The notes under the pieces: generated by a model
Told to the model about the DNA's origin: nothing
The model's input: only the letters and a program-made list of their open reading frames with translations
Database searches by the model: none
Origin: Acidobacterium sp.
GTDB lineage: Bacteria; Acidobacteriota; Terriglobia; Terriglobales; Acidobacteriaceae
Assembly: GCA_003152595.1 (NCBI GenBank)
Contig: PMAM01000336.1
Span: 1-5,201, forward strand
Direction: 5' to 3'
Length of the DNA: 5,201 nucleotides
Position numbers and translations under genes: made by a program
Part shown: one piece after another, positions 1 through 5,201 of the stretch
Position numbering within the stretch: position 1 is the stretch's first letter
Layout: every line of letters begins with the position of its first letter

Positions 1-1
1 C

Positions 2-391
2 TTCCAAAAGCAGATGGCAATGGCGACGGTTATCTCAGCGTTCTTCAGCGGATTTGAAGCCTGGTACTCGCATTACAAAAACAATTTCCGTTATAAGGCG
101 CAATGGACGCCGGTTATCATCGCGCCCATGTTGATGGCGGCGGGTATCGGCGCAGTCAGGAGCCCTCGCGTTGCGCATACCTGGCTTCCCGCTCTCTCGG
201 CAGTCGCGATCGTCGATGGAGCCGTGGGTTTCGGTTACCATGCACGCGGCGTCGTGCGGCGCCCGGGCGGTCTGAAAAAGCCGATTTATAACATCATCTA
301 TGGACCGCCGTTGTTCGCGCCCCTGCTGTTTGCAGCCTGCGGTGCTCTGGGATTGCTCGCCAGCCTGCTCCGGAGAGACAGAAGAAAATGA
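2..391 (+). CDS. Polytopic membrane protein, 5'-truncated by window edge; likely partner of the downstream dehydrogenase
   Basis: The reading frame is open from base 2. The first ATG is at 14 with another at 20, but no ribosome binding site can be judged there, and the first residues look like the end of an earlier hydrophobic helix, so the real start probably lies left of the window. Numbered from the ATG at 14 (125 residues), three membrane segments are visible at about 32-48, 57-74 and 97-119. A polar loop (about 76-96) contains HARG, RRPGG and YNIIYGPP, and the C-terminus is basic (RRDRRK), which suggests a cytoplasmic tail. The stop overlaps the next start as ATGA, so translation is probably coupled to the subunit 3-like gene. 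I recall similar unnamed membrane proteins beside such dehydrogenases in Acidobacteriota. A role as membrane anchor or quinone-side partner is inference; no heme or metal motif is visible. Confidence 0.75.
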   Translation, partial: FQKQMAMATVISAFFSGFEAWYSHYKNNFRYKAQWTPVIIAPMLMAAGIGAVRSPRVAHTWLPALSAVAIVDGAVGFGYHARGVVRRPGGLKKPIYNIIYGPPLFAPLLFAACGALGLLASLLRRDRRK

Positions 392-1161
392 GTGCTCCAA
401 CTGGAATAGCAGACAGCCGCCCGGTCGATTCAGCTACAGGAGAACCGATCGGACCAATGGCTCAGCCAGGATACTATCCAGGCTTCAGCACGCTCGGCCA
501 ACAGAAATTCTGGGATGCGAAGACGCGCCAGGTGGTTTTGGACCGGGTCGGCAATGTTCCTGAGGTCCGATTCTTCAGTCCGCAGGAAGCTTGTCTATTG
601 AATGCTGTCTGCGATCGCGTTCTTCCACAGGATGACCGCGACGAGTCTCACAAGATCCCCATCGTGCCGCAAATCGATCGACGGCTCTTCGAGAACTCAC
701 ACGATGGCTACCAGTACGAAGACATGCCGCCCGATCGCGAAGCGTACCAGTTGGGATTGCGGGCCATCGAGAAGATCGCGCGGCATCGATATGGTTGTGG
801 CTTCCTGGAGATTGGCCCGCAAGAGCAGGATGAAATTCTTCGCTTGCTGCATGACGGCAAACCTTCCGCTGCGAACGATATCTGGAAACGAGTGCCCGTC
901 CACCGCTTTTGGATGCTGCTGGTTTCCGACTGCACGGATGCCTATTACTCGCATCCCTGGGCCTGGGATGAAATCGGCTTTGGCGGGCCGGCATATCCGC
1001 GAGCTTATATGCGCCTGGAACGCGGTGAGGCGGAGACCTGGGAAGTAACGGAAAAGCGTTATGACTGGAAAGCGCCGGAGAACTCCGTCTCCGGCGAATT
1101 TGAACCGGTCTCCGGTCAATTGGAGCATCTCGGCTCCCCCGGCCAGGGAGGTACCCATTGA
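388..1161 (+). CDS. Gluconate 2-dehydrogenase subunit 3 family protein (small subunit of a GMC dehydrogenase)
   Basis: This 257-residue protein resembles the small (gamma) subunit of membrane-bound FAD dehydrogenases for gluconate, glucose and related substrates. In that family the subunit is needed for assembly and export of the catalytic subunit. Family-like features are the segment at about 61-83 (RFFSPQEACLLNAVCDRVLP followed by acidic residues) and the block HPWAWDEIGFGGPAYPRAY starting at His189, followed by a charged ERGEAETWE stretch. Classical members begin with a twin-arginine signal. Here the first 60 residues are polar, with no RR motif and no hydrophobic core, so neither Tat nor Sec export is apparent. 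The C-terminal tail (about 225-257) is low in complexity and probably flexible. The ATG at 388 sits in an ATGA overlap with the upstream gene, with GGAG at 372-375 as a distant ribosome binding site. The gene overlaps the GMC gene by 4 bases, which supports a complex with it. Confidence 0.88.
   Translation: MSAPTGIADSRPVDSATGEPIGPMAQPGYYPGFSTLGQQKFWDAKTRQVVLDRVGNVPEVRFFSPQEACLLNAVCDRVLPQDDRDESHKIPIVPQIDRRLFENSHDGYQYEDMPPDREAYQLGLRAIEKIARHRYGCGFLEIGPQEQDEILRLLHDGKPSAANDIWKRVPVHRFWMLLVSDCTDAYYSHPWAWDEIGFGGPAYPRAYMRLERGEAETWEVTEKRYDWKAPENSVSGEFEPVSGQLEHLGSPGQGGTH
1146..1152 (+). promoter_or_regulatory. Ribosome binding site deciding the TTG start of the GMC gene
   Basis: GGGAGGT lies 5 bases before the TTG at 1158. 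It is the strongest Shine-Dalgarno match near this junction and supports TTG 1158 over the in-frame ATGs at 1209 and 1242. It lies inside the last codons of the small-subunit gene, as expected for translational coupling. Confidence 0.7.
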
Positions 1162-2897
1162 AGTCGCCGCTTCTGGGAGAATTTCATCCGCCCGGCGGGA
1201 AGCCGCACATGCTCGGCTCTATCCAGCGGATCGAGACCCCGATGCATCGCTTCTCTGAAGGGGAAGAGGTGGATTACGCCATCGTGGGCGTGGGCGTGGG
1301 CGCGGGAGGCGGAGTGCTCCTGCAACGGCTGGCGAGAGCGGGCTTTCGTGTGATTGGTTTCGATGCCGGGCCCTTTTGGGATACCGAACGCGACTGGGTG
1401 AGCGATGAAAAGGGAGCTCACAACCTCTATTGGAACGATCTGCGGATCACCGGTGGCAAGCATCCCCTGGCATTTGGAGCAAACAACTGCGGCAAGGGCG
1501 TCGGCGGAGGCACCGTTCACTGGGCGTCTTTCACGCCACGGCTGCATCCCTCCGACTTTCGCACCCACTCGACCGACGGCGTCGGTGTCGACTGGCCCAT
1601 CTCTTACTCGGACCTGAAGCCTTACTACGAACTCATGGAATTGGAGCTCCCTGTCTCCGGCCCGTCGTATTTTCCCTGGGGCGATCCTCATGGCTATCCC
1701 TACGGACCGCATCCGATGGGCGGCGTGGGCGATGCGCTGATCCGAGGCTGCACGAAGCTGGGCATCGGAGTTTCGGCTGGAGGGCCGGTGGCGATCCTGA
1801 ACGGTTCCCGCGGCGACCGGCCGCACTGCATTTATCGCGGCTTCTGCATTCAGGGGTGCAAAGTGGGCGCCAAGGCCAGCACGCTCATCACGCACGTTCC
1901 GGATGCCATTGAAAACGGAGCGGAGATTCGTCCAAATTGCATGGTTTCCCGTATCCACATAGGCCGCGACCGGCGCGTGACGGGAATCTCCTACTTCGAT
2001 CCGGAAGGGCGCGAGCGCTTTCAAAAAGCAAAGGCTGTGGTCGTGGCGGGGTATTCGATTGAAACACCTCGCCTCTTACTCAATTCCGCTTGTCCAGGTT
2101 TCGAGAACGGACTCGCCAATTCCAGCGATTGTGTAGGCCGATACCTGATGGCGCAGGCCGGCAATGTCGTGCTCGGCCGTTTCGAGGAACTCGTCCGCAT
2201 GTATAAGGCTCCTCCGGCGCATGCGTTGACGGAGGAATTCTATGAGACCGACCCGAAACGCGGTTTCGCGCGCGGCTTTGCGATCCAGACGGTGGGTCCG
2301 CTGCCCATGGCATTTGCCCGGCAGATGATGACTGCGAAAGGCGCCTGGGGGTGGGGGATGCGAAGCGTCATGATGGATTACAACCATTGGGCGAGTTTCG
2401 GATTTCTCGGAGAGATTCTGCCGCATGCGGAGAATCGCGTGCAATTGGCGGAAGAAAAAGATCGCCTCGGTATTCCAATCGCCAAAGCCACCTTCACTCT
2501 GCACGACAACGATCAGAAGCTGATCGAATACGGCAAGAATAAAACTATGGAGGTCATGTGGGCGGCGGGCGCTACGGAGGTCGTACAGGAGGTGCGATAT
2601 GCCCATCTGGTCGGAGCCGCACGCATGGGGAGCGATCCCGAGACCTCGGTCGTCGACCAGTTCGGGCGGACGCACGATATTGCGAACCTGTTTATCTGCG
2701 ACGGCAGCATCATGCCCACACAGGGATCGGCCAATCCGGGACTGACCATTATGGCCCTGGCTGCGCGCACGGCCGATTACCTCATCCGCGAAGGAAACGA
2801 AGTCTTTACATCGCATAAGCCAAACAGCGACAAGCCTGCTATGCGGCGCGACTTGTCTCCGCCGGATACGCGGGGCCATGGCATGCCCAGGATTTAG
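1158..2897 (+). CDS. FAD-dependent GMC-family oxidoreductase (sugar, sugar-acid or polyol dehydrogenase large subunit)
   Basis: This 579-residue protein belongs to the glucose-methanol-choline family. An N-terminal FAD-binding Rossmann segment starts near residue 38 (VDYAIVGVGVGAGGG) and ends with an acidic FDAG strand. A second FAD-contacting block is GKGVGGGTVHW at 112-122. Near the C-terminus, HLVGAARMG places the catalytic His at 483, and NPGLTIMALA places the second catalytic residue, Asn, at 526; the 43-residue gap is normal for the family. Cys224, Cys230 and Cys234 form C-x5-C-x3-C, the spacing I recall for the 3Fe-4S ligands of bacterial FAD-glucose dehydrogenase. The TTG start is chosen from the GGGAGGT site and the TTGA overlap with the small-subunit gene. 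Length is typical. Electrons would go from FAD through a possible Fe-S cluster to an acceptor not encoded here. The substrate cannot be read from sequence. No signal peptide is seen, so any export would need the partner proteins. Confidence 0.92.
   Translation: MKSPLLGEFHPPGGKPHMLGSIQRIETPMHRFSEGEEVDYAIVGVGVGAGGGVLLQRLARAGFRVIGFDAGPFWDTERDWVSDEKGAHNLYWNDLRITGGKHPLAFGANNCGKGVGGGTVHWASFTPRLHPSDFRTHSTDGVGVDWPISYSDLKPYYELMELELPVSGPSYFPWGDPHGYPYGPHPMGGVGDALIRGCTKLGIGVSAGGPVAILNGSRGDRPHCIYRGFCIQGCKVGAKASTLITHVPDAIENGAEIRPNCMVSRIHIGRDRRVTGISYFDPEGRERFQKAKAVVVAGYSIETPRLLLNSACPGFENGLANSSDCVGRYLMAQAGNVVLGRFEELVRMYKAPPAHALTEEFYETDPKRGFARGFAIQTVGPLPMAFARQMMTAKGAWGWGMRSVMMDYNHWASFGFLGEILPHAENRVQLAEEKDRLGIPIAKATFTLHDNDQKLIEYGKNKTMEVMWAAGATEVVQEVRYAHLVGAARMGSDPETSVVDQFGRTHDIANLFICDGSIMPTQGSANPGLTIMALAARTADYLIREGNEVFTSHKPNSDKPAMRRDLSPPDTRGHGMPRI
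1284..1301 (+). repeat. Three tandem copies of GTGGGC inside the FAD-binding loop
   Basis: GTGGGC occurs three times head to tail, encoding Val-Gly x3 (residues 43-48), followed by Ala-Gly-Gly-Gly. The repeat sits on the glycine-rich dinucleotide-binding turn. Compared with the usual GxGxxG turn, one Val-Gly unit appears to be extra. It is short and could be neutral. Confidence 0.75.
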
Positions 2898-2900
2898 ATC

Positions 2901-2905
2901 GAGGT
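2901..2905 (+). promoter_or_regulatory. Ribosome binding site choosing between two adjacent ATG codons
   Basis: GAGGT lies 4 bases before the ATG at 2910 but only 1 base before the ATG at 2907. The second ATG therefore has the workable spacing and is taken as the start of the enolase-superfamily gene. The site follows the GMC stop codon by 3 bases. Confidence 0.6.
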
Positions 2906-2909
2906 AATG

Positions 2910-4019
2910 ATGGAATCCAGCCCACGCATCGAACGCATTCAGGTTTCCGTTTACACAGTCCCGACGGAATCGCCAGAGTCGGACGGAACGTTTCAATGGG
3001 ACAAGACTTCTCTGGTGCTGGTCGAAGTTATCGCCGGTGGTAAAAAAGGGATTGGCTATAGCTATGCGGATGTTGCCACGGCGCATCTGATCGACGAGTC
3101 ACTTGCGCCGATGCTGATCGGTCATGACGCGATCGCCAATGGCGGCGCATGGCGCAAGATGCTCGAACAGATTCGCAATCTGGGCCGGCCGGGAATTTCT
3201 TCTATGGCCATTGCCGCGATCGATAATGCCTTGTGGGACCTGAAGGGGAAACTTCTCAACGTATCTGTAGCGGCACTGCTCGGACTGGTGCGGACACAGA
3301 TAATGGCATACGGGAGCGGCGGGTTTACCTCTTATTCCGACTCGAAGCTGCGCGAGCAATTCGGAGGTTGGGCGGAAGCGGGTTTTCTCGCGGTCAAGAT
3401 GAAAATAGGCCGCGATGCGGCTGCCGACATCGAGCGTGTTCGCGCGGCGCGCGCGGCCATTGGACCGAAAGTCCAGCTCTTTGTCGATGCAAACGGGGCA
3501 TACACACGCAAACAAGCTCTCGAGCAGGCGCACCGGTTCAGAGAATCCGATGTCACCTGGTTTGAAGAGCCAGTCTCCTCCGACGACCTTGAAGGATTGC
3601 ACCTGATCCGCGATCAGGGGCCGCCGGGAATGGTCGTCGCCGCAGGCGAGTATGGATACGATTCCTGGTACTTCCGGCGCATGCTAGAGGCAGGCGCAGT
3701 CGACGTTCTTCAGGCGGATGCCACTCGCTGCGCGGGGATTAACGGATTCTTGCTGGCCGACGCGCTGTGCGCAAGCCACTCCATGCCCCTCTCGGCCCAT
3801 ACTTCGCCGTCCATCCATGCACATGCCTGCTGCGGTGCACAGCGCGCCATCAATGTCGAGTATTTTTATGATCACGTGCGCATCGAAAAGATGGCCTTCG
3901 ACGGCGCACTTGAGGTCACGAAAGGATTCCTGTACCCCGATCGATCGCGACCTGGCTTCGGCCTGGTTTTCAAGGAGACAGATATGCAACGATACAGAGT
4001 CTATAACTCTCTTAAGTAA
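2910..4019 (+). CDS. Mandelate racemase/muconate lactonizing enzyme family protein (enolase superfamily), probable sugar-acid dehydratase
   Basis: This is a full-length enolase-superfamily protein (369 residues from ATG 2910; one more from ATG 2907). An N-terminal capping domain (about 1-125) is followed by a TIM-barrel domain. Active-site residues, numbered from 2910, are the K-x-K base pair Lys163/Lys165 (AVKMKIG); metal ligands Asp193 (FVDANG), Glu219 (FEEP) and Glu247 (AGEYG); the dyad residues Asp270 (QADATRCAG) and His297 (SAHTSPSIH); and Glu317 (INVEYF). The last four fall on the same numbers as in mandelate racemase as I recall them. The family abstracts the proton alpha to a carboxylate with Mg2+ help; members racemise, cycloisomerise or, often, dehydrate sugar acids. 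It starts 12 bases after the GMC stop and is probably co-transcribed, so dehydration of the acid formed upstream is the favoured role. Substrate and reaction are not fixed by the sequence; an epimerase or racemase remains possible. Confidence 0.88.
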   Translation: MESSPRIERIQVSVYTVPTESPESDGTFQWDKTSLVLVEVIAGGKKGIGYSYADVATAHLIDESLAPMLIGHDAIANGGAWRKMLEQIRNLGRPGISSMAIAAIDNALWDLKGKLLNVSVAALLGLVRTQIMAYGSGGFTSYSDSKLREQFGGWAEAGFLAVKMKIGRDAAADIERVRAARAAIGPKVQLFVDANGAYTRKQALEQAHRFRESDVTWFEEPVSSDDLEGLHLIRDQGPPGMVVAAGEYGYDSWYFRRMLEAGAVDVLQADATRCAGINGFLLADALCASHSMPLSAHTSPSIHAHACCGAQRAINVEYFYDHVRIEKMAFDGALEVTKGFLYPDRSRPGFGLVFKETDMQRYRVYNSLK

Positions 4020-4101
4020 GTCAAGAAAGATCGTCCCTCGCTCGTGTCCCATATGCGACATACGCGCCATGGTGGAAGCCGAGAGTTCTGAGGAAGAAAG
4101 T

Positions 4102-4108
4102 GAGGGGG
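4102..4108 (+). promoter_or_regulatory. Possible ribosome binding site for the small ORF at 4115
   Basis: GAGGGGG lies 6 bases before the ATG at 4115, a good strength and spacing. It is the main reason to take the short ORF seriously rather than treat it as chance. Confidence 0.4.
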
Positions 4109-4114
4109 CGAACG

Positions 4115-4345
4115 ATGGGACTCGAACAGTACCACGAACCCGCTCATGGATTGCCGGAGGAGACGCGTACCGGGCGGGAAACAGCGCGGCCAGCGCTTGC
4201 TGACCTGACCACTCGTTTGAAACCAGAGAAAACCACAATCCCGGCTACCTGTGAACCTTGTCCGTTTGGGTTTGGCGCGCGCATCGTTGTGCCGACGCTC
4301 ACGGGTGGTGCCTGTTTGGACATCGAGTCTTTGATCTGCAGCTGA
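4115..4345 (+). pseudogene. Small ORF with an encapsulated-ferritin-like N-terminus; possible gene relic
   Basis: The ATG at 4115, with a good purine-rich ribosome binding site, opens a 76-codon frame beginning MGLEQYHEPAHGLPEETRT. From memory, a YHEP motif followed by an E-E-T-R segment is typical of the first residues of the ferritin-like cargo proteins (EncFtn type) packed in encapsulin shells. Those proteins are about 95-115 residues and continue with a helix carrying E-x-x-A/V-x-W-Y and later E-E-x-x-H iron ligands. None of this follows here in any forward frame: the rest is proline- and arginine-rich, with a CEPC pair and a C-terminal cysteine. I therefore read it as either the surviving 5' end of a decayed or rearranged gene or an unrelated short ORF with a chance match. 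The coding status is unproven, and no encapsulin gene is in the window. Confidence 0.3.
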
Positions 4346-4437
4346 TTGGGCTTCCATCATGTGCGCGACGGGCCAGGGTCCTCGTTTCAGAGATTGATTC
4401 AAAGTTTGACGCGTTTGAACACGATAAGATCGCCTTC

Positions 4438-4998
4438 ATGCCAAATGATCCGCTCACCGGTTCCACTCTGCTCGATCGCGCCAGGAGAATCAAGCTTTTC
4501 CTGATGGATATTGACGGCACGCTCACCGCCGGCGGGGTCTGCCTCATCTCTCTTTCAAACAACGGGGGTGTGGCCGAAATGAAGGTCTTCAACTCGCAGG
4601 ATGGCCTGGGGCTGACACTGGCGCACACCATGGGGATCAAGACCGGCTTTATCACCGGGCGGCATTCCGCGGCGGTCTCCCAGCGGGCCCAGGAATCGCA
4701 TGTGGACTTCGTGTATCTGGGACAGGCCGACAAGACGGCAGCCTTTGAAGAATGCGTGCGCAAGGCTCAGGTAAGGGAGGACGAGGTGGCCTACATGGGA
4801 GACGATCTTCCAGATCTGTCGATAGCGCGGCGAGTCGGGTTGGCGATCGCGGTGGCGAATGCGGTCCCCGAACTCAAGGCGATCTGCCACTATGTGACCA
4901 CGGCCCAGGGAGGTGGGGGAACTGCACGAGAGATGGTCGAACTCATTCTGACGGCTCAGGGAAGGTGGAGCGAGGCGATTCCGCTGGCGCTGGCCTGA
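4438..4998 (+). CDS. KdsC-type HAD phosphatase (3-deoxy-D-manno-octulosonate 8-phosphate phosphatase family)
   Basis: This 186-residue protein matches the C0-type HAD phosphatases that remove phosphate from KDO 8-phosphate during lipopolysaccharide core synthesis in the cytoplasm. Motif I is DIDGTLT, with nucleophile Asp24 and acid/base Asp26. Motif II is FITGR, with Thr73. Lys99 (QADK) is the likely motif III lysine, and GDDLPDL carries the Mg2+-binding Asp122/Asp123. Further KdsC hallmarks are FNSQDGLGL after the flap, VAYMGDD, and a C-terminal GGGGTAREMVELIL. The usual LTDG is LTAG here, and the hairpin between motif I and FN is about five residues longer than in the enterobacterial enzyme, so specificity could differ. 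ATG 4438 fits the family N-terminus; the next upstream in-frame start is TTG 4258, which would add non-family sequence. No good ribosome binding site precedes 4438. The gene is separated by 418 bases from the upstream unit and is probably independent of it. Confidence 0.87.
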   Translation: MPNDPLTGSTLLDRARRIKLFLMDIDGTLTAGGVCLISLSNNGGVAEMKVFNSQDGLGLTLAHTMGIKTGFITGRHSAAVSQRAQESHVDFVYLGQADKTAAFEECVRKAQVREDEVAYMGDDLPDLSIARRVGLAIAVANAVPELKAICHYVTTAQGGGGTAREMVELILTAQGRWSEAIPLALA

Positions 4999-5037
4999 AC
5001 GTTCTCGATACGGCCGAGAGGCGCATTCTCCCCAACT

Positions 5038-5103
5038 GGTCAGGCACGGGTAAGGTGTTTCTTTGCTGTCAGACCACCGCTGCTGAATGGTCAGCAGGAT
5101 AAG
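5038..5103 (+). repeat. Pair of imperfect direct repeats, TGGTCAG ... TAAG
   Basis: TGGTCAG at 5038-5044 is followed by TAAG at 5051-5054. TGGTCAG at 5088-5094 is followed by TAAG at 5100-5103. The two units start 50 bases apart and share most bases between the anchors. Short repeated blocks of this sort occur at the ends of some insertion sequences (for example the IS21 family), but no transposase is present in the window, so the origin is unknown. Confidence 0.35.
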
Positions 5104-5124
5104 TGACCCGGGTTCCCCTCACTT
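5101..5124. other. Imperfect hairpin, AAGTGA / TCACTT
   Basis: AAGTGA (5101-5106) is complementary to TCACTT (5119-5124) around a 12-base loop containing CCCGGG. No T run follows, so this is not a standard terminator. It overlaps the second repeat unit and could be part of a mobile-element end or a chance palindrome. Confidence 0.35.
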
Positions 5125-5201
5125 GTCCCCAGGGAGTCAGAGTATGGATTTGTGAGCGCACCGCACTTGTAATCTCTCGGACCTCAATGCCTTGTGCCAA
5201 T

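Larger units (their letters stand above)
4020..4437 (+). other. 418-base stretch without a confident gene
   Basis: Between the enolase-superfamily stop and the phosphatase start there is no rho-independent terminator (no stable GC hairpin followed by a T run) and no convincing promoter. No tRNA fold was found. The only positive signal is the small ORF at 4115-4345 with its ribosome binding site. The phosphatase frame stays open back through this stretch (TTG at 4258), but the residues encoded before 4438 (cysteine- and arginine-rich) do not look like KdsC sequence. Confidence 0.6.
4999..5201 (+). other. Right-edge region without a supported gene
   Basis: After the phosphatase stop there is no ORF with a start and ribosome binding site. 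A 5-bp stem (TCTCG 5003-5007 with CGAGA 5015-5019) is too weak and lacks a T run, so no terminator is called. The only structure of note is the repeat pair and the hairpin listed separately. Confidence 0.55.

Noticed and set aside
1116..2024. 302-codon minus-strand ORF
   Set aside because: It is antisense to the GMC gene, whose frame carries unmistakable family motifs; the minus-strand product is arginine-rich with no recognisable domain.
2076..3086. 336-codon minus-strand ORF
   Set aside because: It spans the GMC/enolase-superfamily junction in antisense and shows no family features; long open antisense frames are common in GC-rich coding DNA.
4115..4137. GGGACTCGAAC, resembling a tRNA T-loop on the minus strand
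   Set aside because: The flanking bases do not pair as a T-stem, and no acceptor, D or anticodon arm could be found.
4200..4211. CTGACCTGACCA as an inverted partner of the TGGTCAG repeats at 5038 and 5088
   Set aside because: Only seven bases match and the flanks do not, so a transposon-like structure enclosing the phosphatase gene is not supported.
4406..4430. TTGACG followed by TAAGAT as a promoter for the phosphatase gene
   Set aside because: The spacer is only 13 bases, too short for a sigma-70 promoter, and the -10 match is poor.
4258..4437. TTG at 4258 as the start of the phosphatase
   Set aside because: There is no ribosome binding site, and the added 60 residues are Cys/Arg-rich and unlike KdsC N-termini; ATG 4438 fits the family length.
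5003..5019. TCTCG/CGAGA stem after the phosphatase gene as a terminator
   Set aside because: The stem is five base pairs with no following T run.

Overview
The window is a gene-dense, fairly GC-rich bacterial stretch in which every supported gene lies on the + strand. It looks like chromosomal DNA of a soil-type Acidobacteriota, possibly near the Solibacter/Bryobacter lineage. That placement is inference. It rests on the residue-level style of the GMC oxidoreductase, its small subunit and the KdsC-like phosphatase, which resemble acidobacterial proteins I remember; no search was possible.

Positions 2-2897 form a tightly coupled three-gene unit. It holds the 3' part of a polytopic membrane protein (open at the left edge), a gluconate 2-dehydrogenase subunit 3-like small subunit, and an FAD-dependent GMC oxidoreductase. 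Both junctions are 4-base overlaps (ATGA, then TTGA), so the three products are probably made together and may form one membrane-associated sugar or polyol dehydrogenase. The large subunit keeps the GMC catalytic His/Asn pair. It also has a C-x5-C-x3-C set matching the iron-sulfur cysteine spacing of bacterial FAD-glucose dehydrogenases. No cytochrome c subunit and no Tat or Sec signal peptide is visible, so the electron acceptor and cellular location are open.

Positions 2910-4019 encode a mandelate racemase/muconate lactonizing (enolase superfamily) protein, starting 12 bases after the dehydrogenase. Every mandelate racemase active-site position I could check is present. With a sugar dehydrogenase upstream, the simplest reading is an oxidative sugar-acid route: aldose or polyol to aldonate, then dehydration to a 2-keto-3-deoxy acid. 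The substrate is unknown.

Positions 4020-4437 contain no confidently coding gene. A 76-codon ORF at 4115-4345 has a good ribosome binding site, and its first ~18 residues resemble the N-terminus of encapsulin-cargo ferritin-like proteins. The resemblance then stops, so it may be a gene relic. Positions 4438-4998 encode a KdsC-type HAD phosphatase (KDO 8-phosphate phosphatase family). The last ~200 bases hold no supported gene, only weak repeats and one imperfect hairpin.
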